Assembly: GCA_046351325.1 (NCBI GenBank)
Contig: JAXLYR010000014.1
Location: 62,001 to 126,000, forward strand
Reading direction: 5' to 3'
Origin: Xiheicaenibacterium sp046351325
GTDB lineage: Bacteria > Myxococcota_A > Polyangia > Polyangiales > Polyangiaceae
Length of the DNA: 64,000 nt
This document shows positions 57,478-64,000 of the stretch, in pieces. The translations under genes and the position numbers were made by a program. How positions within the stretch are numbered: the first letter of the stretch is position 1; each line of letters starts with the position of its first letter. The notes below the pieces were generated by a model, which was not told the DNA's origin, searched no databases, and saw nothing but the letters and a program-made list of their open reading frames with translations.

Positions 57478-59865
57478 TCAGATCAGGATGATGATCGCCA
57501 TGATCTCGATCTTGGGCCCGCCGCCCTTCAGATCGAAACCTTCATTCTCGATGAACGCGCCCTTCAAGGTCCCTTGGAAGCCCCAGGTCTCGAGCTTCGC
57601 GCCCGTGGCGGTGATGCTCACGATCGCACCTTGAACCGATAGCCCGGCGAGGCTGATGTTGAGACCGTACGCCGTCCCAGTCTTGCCGCCAGTCTGGAAC
57701 CAATCGGCCAGCACGAAGGTCCAGGCCGGACAGATGACATCACATTTGGGCGTCACCCAAATCGTGTTGCCAGTGAGCCAGGTCGTCGGGCCGGAGAGGT
57801 TGGTCCAGGAGCTCGGGAACATGGTCGTCATGGCCCCACCGACCATGATCGTGCCGCTGCCGCCGACTGTCTGGGTCCAGTTGCCACCCACCGTTTGGGA
57901 CGCGTTGCTGCCAATCGTGTCCGCGGCGTCCGCGCCAATCGTGCGTTTGGCGTCGCCGCCGACCTTGAAGATCATGTCACCGCCGACGGTCTCCTTGTGG
58001 TCGCCGCCGACGGTCTCGATGATGTCGCCGCCAACATCCTCTTTACGGTCGCCAGCAACCTTGATGATCCGGTCGCCCGTGATGGTCGTCTTCTGGTCAC
58101 CGTCGAACAGTTCGGTGACATCGTTGTTCACCGTCTGTGACTTTGGACCTGCGTAGATCTGGTTGACCTCGGCGTCGTAGTCCTCTTGGACGTTGCCTTT
58201 GACGTGCTCCTCGAGGATGCCGCCGATGTCGATATATTGGTCACCACCCACGCTGCGGGCAGCGGTGCCGTCGGTGTGCTCACCGTAGTTGGCCTGGACT
58301 GTCTTCGGCGACTTGCCGACATCCTTCCAGTCTTTGGCCGTCCCCATGTGCAGATCGGTCTTCTTGGCGGGGGTGTAGACGTCAATCCACTCCTTGCCCT
58401 TCTCGTCCTCGATCTCGATGATGTTCTCAGCGCCCGTGATGATCTTGTTGCGGGTGTGATTCTTCGACGTGATGGGGCTCGGGGTCAGCGCGTTGGGGAT
58501 GGCGCCCGTGATGATTGGGCGGTCGGGGTCGCCGCTGAGGAAGATGATGACGACCTCAGTCCCTTTGCGGAGGGGGAAGTGGAAACCCTCTGGGTTGCCT
58601 GCGTGGGGCTGCATCATGCGGATACGGGTCGAGGCCTTGCCCGCGTCGTGGCTGTTCTCGTCGAACATGAACTTCACGAGATAGCGCCCGTCGTCATCGA
58701 GCTGCGCGTAGTCGTCGTTCCCCTCGCCATCGATGGTCGCGACCTCTTGGCCCGAGATTCGCGGCCATTTCGTCACGCGCGGGGGGCGATATTGAAGCTC
58801 GGCGTCCGTCGCTTCCTCGACCTCGACGCGATAGACGTCTTTGGTGTCGATCCCCAGCAGCTTGGCGATGTCGCTCGTCGCCCCCGAGCTCTGCACCCCA
58901 TGGTGCCTGAGCCGCGTCGCGAAGTACTTCTTGTTGAGCGCGCCGCGCGGATGCTGCTCGAGCTCGAACACGTAGCCAGTCCGCAGACCAAACGGAGTGC
59001 CGCTCCCGAGATAGATCTCCTCCCGCGCGAGGGCGCTCTCCGCCCGAACCTTGGCCAGGCGATCGCCGTCGCTCGGGGTGAAGAAGCGGTCACCGAACCG
59101 CGAGAACTCGGTGGTACCCGAGCTCGACGCGCTGGCCTCACCCTTCACGTCGAGGCTCGGATTCTTGTAGTCGTAGTCGCGTAGCTTGATGGTCGCGAGC
59201 GCGGCCCGCCGCGTGGCGCGAAAGCGCTGAAAGGCCTCACCGCTCGAGCCGTCGTGGCCGATCGACGGGAAGTACCGTATCGCCCCGGACGCGAGCGACT
59301 CGCTGGCCTTCTTGTCGGTGATGACCATCTTCGACCCGTCGTCGCCGTGCTCGAAGAAGTAGTGATATCCCTCGCGCTCGAGCCACCGAGTGACGAAGGC
59401 GAGGTCGCTCTCCCGGTATTGGCAGACGAACTCCTCGGTCGCGGGCGAGCCGTTCAGCCGAAACTCGAAGTCCGAGCCGTCGATGAGCCCGGCCGCGCTC
59501 AGCACGTCCGTCACGAACTCCTTGGCGTTCTTCTTCGTGAAGACGCGGCTGTGCTCGCCGAACGCAAGTTGCCAGGCGGCCGGCACGATGAGGCCACGGA
59601 AGACGCCCACCGCGTCCGTCTGGTGAATGTGATCGATGGCGGCAAAGACCCCGCCCCACTGCATCTGCGGCCCGCCGCTGCCACGATCCGCCTTGACGGT
59701 TGCTTTCAAGCCAATGGCGTCGGCGAAATCGATGTCGTCGGGTGACCTCGTCGTGAAGTGCACAACGAGCTCGAATGGCTCGTTGACAGCCTCGGTCAGT
59801 CGAAAATCAATGAGCGTCGTGTCGTCGGGTAGTGCACTGGAGCTGAGCGTGAACAGGTCGGCCAT
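57478..59865 (-). CDS. vgrG: VgrG, T6SS spike protein
   Basis: A 795-residue VgrG with all parts. The gp27-like N-terminus (1-about 270) includes ESDLAFVTRWLEREGYHYFF (152-171). The OB-fold region (about 430-560) has GNDDYAQLDDDGRYLVKFMF and RIRMMQPHAGNPEGFHFPLR. The C-terminal beta-helix (about 600-740) has the repeating TVGGD/VGGD pattern (ETVGGDHKETVGGDMIFKVG). The tail ends KIEIMAIIILI. Start at 59865 was preferred because AGAGGGG lies 6 bases before it, even though an in-frame ATG occurs at 59871. It heads the leftward operon with DUF2169, DUF3540 and DUF4150 genes. It needs Hcp and the T6SS baseplate, which are not in this window. Confidence 0.93.
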   Translation of the reverse strand: MADLFTLSSSALPDDTTLIDFRLTEAVNEPFELVVHFTTRSPDDIDFADAIGLKATVKADRGSGGPQMQWGGVFAAIDHIHQTDAVGVFRGLIVPAAWQLAFGEHSRVFTKKNAKEFVTDVLSAAGLIDGSDFEFRLNGSPATEEFVCQYRESDLAFVTRWLEREGYHYFFEHGDDGSKMVITDKKASESLASGAIRYFPSIGHDGSSGEAFQRFRATRRAALATIKLRDYDYKNPSLDVKGEASASSSGTTEFSRFGDRFFTPSDGDRLAKVRAESALAREEIYLGSGTPFGLRTGYVFELEQHPRGALNKKYFATRLRHHGVQSSGATSDIAKLLGIDTKDVYRVEVEEATDAELQYRPPRVTKWPRISGQEVATIDGEGNDDYAQLDDDGRYLVKFMFDENSHDAGKASTRIRMMQPHAGNPEGFHFPLRKGTEVVIIFLSGDPDRPIITGAIPNALTPSPITSKNHTRNKIITGAENIIEIEDEKGKEWIDVYTPAKKTDLHMGTAKDWKDVGKSPKTVQANYGEHTDGTAARSVGGDQYIDIGGILEEHVKGNVQEDYDAEVNQIYAGPKSQTVNNDVTELFDGDQKTTITGDRIIKVAGDRKEDVGGDIIETVGGDHKETVGGDMIFKVGGDAKRTIGADAADTIGSNASQTVGGNWTQTVGGSGTIMVGGAMTTMFPSSWTNLSGPTTWLTGNTIWVTPKCDVICPAWTFVLADWFQTGGKTGTAYGLNISLAGLSVQGAIVSITATGAKLETWGFQGTLKGAFIENEGFDLKGGGPKIEIMAIIILI

Positions 59866-59871
59866 GGCCAT

Positions 59872-59878
59872 CCCCTCT
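59872..59878 (-). promoter_or_regulatory. Shine-Dalgarno of vgrG
   Basis: AGAGGGG on the minus strand ends 6 bases before the ATG at 59865, an ideal spacing. It abuts the other in-frame ATG at 59871, so 59865 is favoured. An A+T-rich patch (AATATT) upstream near 59970 may be part of the island's promoter. Confidence 0.5.
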
Positions 59879-60046
59879 TGCGTGGGCCGAGGAGAGCGGC
59901 GTTCAGCCGTTCCCGCAAGGGAGAAGATCGCCCGCTGAGGTCTTTTTTGAAGTCCGCTGAGACGAATATTCATCGTGCGAGCGGACCGAGAATTGCTGGG
60001 CGAGCGAGCGGTGCGCGACAGTCTCGGTGTGCGCGCGCAGGCCGCG

Positions 60047-60072
60047 CAGGTCTTGCTTTTGTTACAAGACTG
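60047..60072 (-). terminator. Stem-loop downstream of the 122-residue lipoprotein gene
   Basis: CAGGTCTTG pairs with CAAGACTG with one bulged G around a 9-base loop (CTTTTGTTA on the plus strand). It lies 18 bases beyond the stop of the leftward gene ending at 60091, before the vgrG promoter region, so it may separate the two units. No T-tract is present. Confidence 0.35.
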
Positions 60073-60090
60073 TAGGCGATGCCGGGTCAG

Positions 60091-60459
60091 TCAGCGCGCG
60101 GTGCAGCGCTCCGCGTACTCGCCAGCGCCCATCGCCATCTGGCCAATGGCGAAGCCCAGCTGTTCGCAGCCGAGCGAGTCGATGTAGCCGGTGCAGGCGT
60201 TGGCCTCGTCGTAGGTGCGCGCCGAGAGCTTGTCGCCGCGACCCTGATCGCAGCTCGAGGTGCAGAGCCCGGGATCGAGGAGCGGTGCGCTGCACGCCGA
60301 CTCGGCGTGCGAAGCCGTCCGCTCGCACACGAGGCGGCACCATTCGCCGTAGGAGACGGGGTCCGCGCCGCTCCGTGCGGGCTGTGCCCCGCCGCCGCAC
60401 GCGGCGAACGCGAGCGCGACGAACGCCACAGCCGAGATCTTCCGAGGTCCTGACATGAC
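60091..60459 (-). CDS. Small Cys-rich lipoprotein
   Basis: A 122-residue lipoprotein: KISAVAFVALAFAAC lipobox. The mature part has cysteines in a regular order (WCRLVCER, SACSAPL, GLCTSSCDQG, ACTGYI, GCEQLG, RCTAR), like those of the small lipoprotein encoded just upstream in the opposite direction (60520). Start ATG at 60459 has AAGGT at 8 bases. The frame to 60672 is only an upstream extension. It is just upstream of vgrG on the same strand, but the stem-loop between them makes a shared transcript unlikely. Confidence 0.7.
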   Translation of the reverse strand, partial: VMSGPRKISAVAFVALAFAACGGGAQPARSGADPVSYGEWCRLVCERTASHAESACSAPLLDPGLCTSSCDQGRGDKLSARTYDEANACTGYIDSLGCEQLGFAIGQMAMGAGEYAERCTAR

Positions 60460-60519
60460 CGAGACCTTACGCTGATCGCGCGCTTCTCGGAACGGCTCCG
60501 CGGCTGATAGAAGGAGACA

Positions 60520-60810
60520 ATGCGAAAGACTTTCGAAGCTGTGCTGGTCGTTGCGGTGGCGCTCCTGGTCGTCGGGTGTAGTGACCCTGCGACCGTCGAA
60601 GACGCGTGCGGCGCCGTCACCGCGTGTGATGGCGTGCTCGACACGTGCATAGAGAAGGGCCACGAGCTCCAAGACCAGGCCGACGCAAGCGGCTGCTCAG
60701 ACGAGTTCGACGACTACCTGAGCTGCCTCGCGGACGCGGGCTGTGATTATGATACCGCGTGTAAAAGCGAGGCGGCCGCGGTCGAAGATTGCGGCGTCTC
60801 TCTTGGCTGA
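60520..60810 (+). CDS. Small Cys-rich lipoprotein
   Basis: A 96-residue lipoprotein: RKTFEAVLVVAVALLVVGC signal and lipobox, with AGAAGGAG before the ATG. The mature part has seven cysteines in about 75 residues (ACGAVTACDG, DTCIEKG, GCSDEF, SCLADAGCDYDTACKSE, DCGVSLG) and is acidic. A disulfide-rich helical bundle is likely. It is divergent from the gene at 60091 (60 bases between starts) and precedes the HEXXH protein gene by 46 bases. Confidence 0.75.
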   Translation: MRKTFEAVLVVAVALLVVGCSDPATVEDACGAVTACDGVLDTCIEKGHELQDQADASGCSDEFDDYLSCLADAGCDYDTACKSEAAAVEDCGVSLG

Positions 60811-60856
60811 CAGTGTGTTGTCGCCGCACGTCGAAACGCTGTAACGTGGGGACAGC

Positions 60857-61528
60857 ATGGGCGCAGCCGAAGAAGACTGGGCGATGGGGGTGTTGTTCCA
60901 AGCGGCAAGCTGTCCGATCGACCTCATCTATGGGTCATGCCGCATACGGCCACACGCCTACTCCCAACTCTCCGACGCGATCGCGAGCGGCCAACTCAGA
61001 ATCACCGTTCGCCCCGGCGGCGTCGGTCCTGCCGAGGCACGCGTATCCTACAATCACACCGTTGAGATTCTAGTGCCTTCGGCGGAACATGGCGGCCTCG
61101 ACGCCAACGCGTTGCTTGTTCACGAGGCAACCCACGCGTGGTTCTTTTACGACCCAATCGCGTCGATGGCGGGCTGCTGGCCACAAAGCGACTTCGAGGG
61201 AATCGCCTATGTCGCGCAGGGCCTCTACGCTCTCGGTGTCAGCGGCGGCGCAGACATTACCGCTGTCTCAACTACGCATGAGTCCGCCCTCGTCTGCGCA
61301 AGACGCATTTTTGCGGGCTATGGGTCTCCTTTCCCATACACCCCAGTGGACCGCGCCAACATCGCACGCGCCACGGATGCGGAGCGACAGAACATCCTCG
61401 ACCACCTCGTCGCCGCAACGCACGAGGGCTCGAGGCCTTATGCAAGGGCCGCGACCCGCATCGTTTATGCGGATGGTCGGCCGGATGATCGAGACTTCCT
61501 CGCCGCAATCGAGGCCAGCCACCATTAG
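60857..61528 (+). CDS. HEXXH protein without signal peptide
   Basis: A 223-residue soluble protein read from the ATG at 60857 (GGGGAC at good spacing). HEATH at residues 89-93 (LLVHEATHAWFF) matches HEXXH, and the later EGIAYVAQGLYALGV helix could supply the third zinc ligand (Glu at about 115). The layout recalls tiny gluzincin-like metallopeptidases. No signal peptide or membrane segment is visible, unlike the other HEXXH proteins in this window, so it should act in the cytoplasm or be exported by an unusual route. Cys residues (ASCPIDL, SCRIRP, GCWPQ, VCARR) are present. Function is not known. Confidence 0.7.
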   Translation: MGAAEEDWAMGVLFQAASCPIDLIYGSCRIRPHAYSQLSDAIASGQLRITVRPGGVGPAEARVSYNHTVEILVPSAEHGGLDANALLVHEATHAWFFYDPIASMAGCWPQSDFEGIAYVAQGLYALGVSGGADITAVSTTHESALVCARRIFAGYGSPFPYTPVDRANIARATDAERQNILDHLVAATHEGSRPYARAATRIVYADGRPDDRDFLAAIEASHH

Positions 61529-61583
61529 CCGTCCACGCACATCACGTTGAGCTTGAGAGCGCCATGTGTGTACCCTCCCGGGT

Positions 61584-64000
61584 GTGGACGAAAGCCTGCT
61601 GCGCGAGGCAGAGAGCGCGCTCGCCGCTCACGACGCGTCGAGGGCGCTAGAGGGGTTCGACGCGGCACTGGCGCGGGAGCCGTCGTCCTTCGAGCCCCAT
61701 TGGGGCCGCGCTCGGGCGCTATGGATGCTGGGCAACGTCAGCGAAGCCGAGCGCGCGGCGCGTGAGTGTCTGCGCCTGAAGAATGGCTTCGAGCCGGCCT
61801 TCGAACTGTTGGACCAAATCGAGGGTGTGGAGGCGAGCCACATCGTCTCGGTCGACGAGGCCCGCCCACCGCGGCCCGCGTCTTCTGCGCATTGGGCGAT
61901 CGGCGAGGTCGTCGACGAGCGCTATGAGGTTCGGGGGGAGCTCGGGCGAGGGGGGATGGGGGTCGTCCATCGCGTCTTCGATCGCGAGTGGGTGCGCGAG
62001 CTCGCTGTGAAGTCGGCTCGCCCCGACGCTCAAGGGCTGGTCGACGGGCGGGTACTCTCGCTGCTCGAGCGTGAGGCCGCGACCTGGGTGGCCATCGGCC
62101 AACACCCGCACATCGTCTGCTGTCATTCCGTCCGCACCATCGCGGGGGTTCCTCGCATCTTCATGGAGCTCTGCGACGGCGGGTCTTTCGAGCGCAGGAT
62201 TCGCCCCTTCGATCTCGACCATGATGGTCCCGCGCCGCTCGGCGCGGTGCTGGACGTCGGCATCCAAGTCGCTTGGGCGCTCGCTTACGCCCATGCGGGA
62301 GGACCGCTCTTTTCACCTTTGGTTCACCAAGACGTCAAGCCAGCGAACATCCTCTTCGACGCGAGCGGCGTTGCGCGATTGACTGACTTCGGGCTCTCGA
62401 GGGCTGTCGCGGGGGGGCGGGGCGCGACGGCCATGGGTCAAACACTGCTCTATGCCTCACCGGAACAGGCGGACGCATCCCACCGACGGAGTCAGGGCAA
62501 CAGCCTTGCGCAAACCCGACTCACGGACCGAACGGATACTTGGTCGCTCGCCGCGACCGTATTGCACGCGCTGATTGGAGCTCCCAGCCCTCCGTGGTCG
62601 ATGGGGCCTTTTGCTGGGGAGGCCTGCCGCACGCTTCAGAGACAAGCGCGATTGCCCCGCGAGCTTGCTCCCATCCTCGAGCTCCTGTCGGCCTGCCTCC
62701 ATGAGACCCCGGCGGAGCGGCCAACTGCGGCTCAGTTCGCTCACGAGGCCTGTCGGCTCTACGAGCGACTCGTCGGCCATTATCCGCGCGTCGCGCCGCC
62801 ACCGCTGCGGCTCTCTCCCGAGGAGCTCAACAACCGCGCGCTCGCGCTCCTGGATCTCGGGCATAAGCCCGAGGGGCAGAGGTTGCTCACGCGCGCCGTC
62901 GTCGAGTCAGGCGGCGATCCCCTGCTCCTTTACAATCAGGTCCTCTTCGGGTGGCGTGCGGGTGAGCTCACCGACGAGGCAGCCCTCGCGGCGCTCGAGC
63001 GGCAGACCCTTGACGAGAAGTTTTACGACACGCTGCGAGGGATTGACGCCATTCGCGTGGGCCTCTGCGCGTTGCTGCGGCTCGAGTCGGGCGACTTGGA
63101 AGCAGCCGAGGTCCTGCAGGCTCGCCGCACCACAAGTCCGCAGACACGCTCACGAGCGGAGGTCGCCGCGTTGGCTTGGCTCGACAGAACGACGGAGAAC
63201 CTCCAGCTGCCGGATAAGGTCCTCGATGTGCCTCCGGGGCTGCCCAACACGGCTGGGGCGGTGTTCGTCGTCGGCGCTGCGCAGCTCGTGTCAGCGCTTA
63301 CAACCCATTATGTCGACTACGAGAATGACAAACTCCACCTCCGCGTAAAGCGCCTCGGACAGGGCGTTGTCGAGCCCCAACCCATCCACTTCCTTCACAG
63401 CCCTAGTGGGTCCTCGGGCCAGCTGGAGCTGCCGCCCAACGTTCGCTTGCTGCACCTCACGGCCTCACGAAGTGGGGAGCTCGTGGCAGCGGGGGCTGAT
63501 GACGGCCACTTGCGCATCTGGTGCCTGCCCTCTGGCGATTGCCTCCTCGACCAGCGTACGTCGAGCACCTCAGTCGTGGAGGTCTCGCTGACGCCTGCGG
63601 GGCAATGGGCAATAGCACGTGACAGTGCGGGCCAGGTGCGGTTGTGGTCCGTGCGCGACCGACGCGCTGTGCGCAGCTTCACCAACGGCGCCGGCCTGGC
63701 GGTTTGGGGCATTGGCCCCGCCGAGCATCGGGTGGGCGTCCAATGGCGCCGTTCGTCGGGCGGAGCGTCGGTTACCGCAGCAGCGCCGGGCCCGCGTGCC
63801 CCGACGTATTTCGCCAACCCAGCACCCGTCGGGACCGCCACGGCGCCTGCTCCACAGCCTGAACCAGCCTATCACTTTGGCGACGACAGCGAGCGCGAGG
63901 GCGCTGTCGTCATGAGTCTCAGCGAACTCCTCGGAAAACAGCGATGGCACGTCGAACAAGTGAGCGCGGCGGGGACCGTCATTCAACGTGAGGAACTTTT
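61584..64000 (+). CDS. TPR - Ser/Thr kinase - WD40-like protein (C-terminus beyond window)
   Basis: An open frame of 805 codons that continues past the right edge. Residues 1-80 are TPR-like (ESLLREAESALAAHDASRAL, FEPHWGRARALWMLGNVSEA). The kinase domain runs from about 113 to 380: glycine loop GRGGMGV (121-127), Lys143, VHQDVKPAN (247-255), DFG (268-270) and the ASPEQ motif. HQD replaces the usual HRD; the Asp base is kept, so activity is likely. A helical TPR-like region follows (about 415-520) and then WD40 strands from about 620 (HLRIWCLPSG, QVRLWSVRD). No membrane segment is seen in the visible part. Start could also be the in-frame GTG at 61566. Confidence 0.85.
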   Translation, partial: MDESLLREAESALAAHDASRALEGFDAALAREPSSFEPHWGRARALWMLGNVSEAERAARECLRLKNGFEPAFELLDQIEGVEASHIVSVDEARPPRPASSAHWAIGEVVDERYEVRGELGRGGMGVVHRVFDREWVRELAVKSARPDAQGLVDGRVLSLLEREAATWVAIGQHPHIVCCHSVRTIAGVPRIFMELCDGGSFERRIRPFDLDHDGPAPLGAVLDVGIQVAWALAYAHAGGPLFSPLVHQDVKPANILFDASGVARLTDFGLSRAVAGGRGATAMGQTLLYASPEQADASHRRSQGNSLAQTRLTDRTDTWSLAATVLHALIGAPSPPWSMGPFAGEACRTLQRQARLPRELAPILELLSACLHETPAERPTAAQFAHEACRLYERLVGHYPRVAPPPLRLSPEELNNRALALLDLGHKPEGQRLLTRAVVESGGDPLLLYNQVLFGWRAGELTDEAALAALERQTLDEKFYDTLRGIDAIRVGLCALLRLESGDLEAAEVLQARRTTSPQTRSRAEVAALAWLDRTTENLQLPDKVLDVPPGLPNTAGAVFVVGAAQLVSALTTHYVDYENDKLHLRVKRLGQGVVEPQPIHFLHSPSGSSGQLELPPNVRLLHLTASRSGELVAAGADDGHLRIWCLPSGDCLLDQRTSSTSVVEVSLTPAGQWAIARDSAGQVRLWSVRDRRAVRSFTNGAGLAVWGIGPAEHRVGVQWRRSSGGASVTAAAPGPRAPTYFANPAPVGTATAPAPQPEPAYHFGDDSEREGAVVMSLSELLGKQRWHVEQVSAAGTVIQREEL

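Noticed and set aside
1..64000. CRISPR arrays, tRNA or rRNA genes, insertion sequences, integrases
   Set aside because: No evenly spaced direct repeats, tRNA-like cloverleaf, rRNA sequence or transposase motif was noticed on reading both strands.

Overview
The window looks like chromosomal DNA of a myxobacterium (phylum Myxococcota, probably class Polyangia). This is inferred from several signs seen together: uniformly G+C-rich, tightly packed genes; a protein with a MYXO-CTERM-type tail; two proteins with the TIGR02996 domain (known mainly from Myxococcus and Gemmata relatives); eukaryote-like Ser/Thr kinases; tandem RCC1 propellers; and more than twenty predicted lipoproteins, many with Ser/Ala/Thr-rich linkers. 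No rRNA, tRNA, CRISPR array, insertion sequence or integrase was seen. No gap between genes exceeds 300 bases. The longest are 59866-60090 (225 bases), 38675-38872 (198), 11064-11250 (187) and 26887-27036 (150).

Layout. 1-8754 is a leftward run of ten genes, nearly all exported: a PQQ-type propeller lipoprotein cut by the window edge, a zinc-ribbon protein, small lipoproteins, a SUKH-like protein, two HEXXH lipoproteins and a MYXO-CTERM protein. 8853-18298 runs rightward: a small unknown, a TIGR02996 protein, a small lipoprotein and a 2212-residue SpvB/FG-GAP/RHS protein with a variable C-terminal tail. 18325-26886 holds lipoproteins, a glycoside-hydrolase-like protein, a 955-residue TPR metallopeptidase-like lipoprotein, and a VgrG lacking its N-terminal third that joins a LysM-like frame out of register.

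27037-31393 is a coupled series of propeller lipoproteins ending in a third lipoprotein start that is cut short. 31338-34324 is a two-gene Hsp70/J-like unit. 34466-38674 carries a WGR-TIGR02996-LRR protein and a large zinc-ribbon propeller. 38873-43293 is a coupled tandem pair of RCC1 lipoproteins. 43297-46523 is a kinase operon. 46569-49387 has a small membrane protein, a frameshifted AraC-family regulator and a type-B carboxylesterase.

49421-59865 is the most system-like block. It is a leftward operon of an intact VgrG, a DUF2169-pentapeptide fusion, a pentapeptide protein, a DUF3540 protein, a PAAR-like DUF4150 protein, a second DUF2169-like protein, another pentapeptide protein and a lipoprotein. 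This is the gene set of a type VI secretion 'spike-loading' island, but with no recognisable toxin domain and no structural T6SS genes in view. 60091-64000 ends with small lipoproteins, a cytoplasmic HEXXH protein and a TPR-kinase-WD40 protein cut by the right edge.

Reading frames were chosen from family motifs, signal peptides and junctions. Start codons are the least certain part, because ribosome-binding sites are often weak in this genome.
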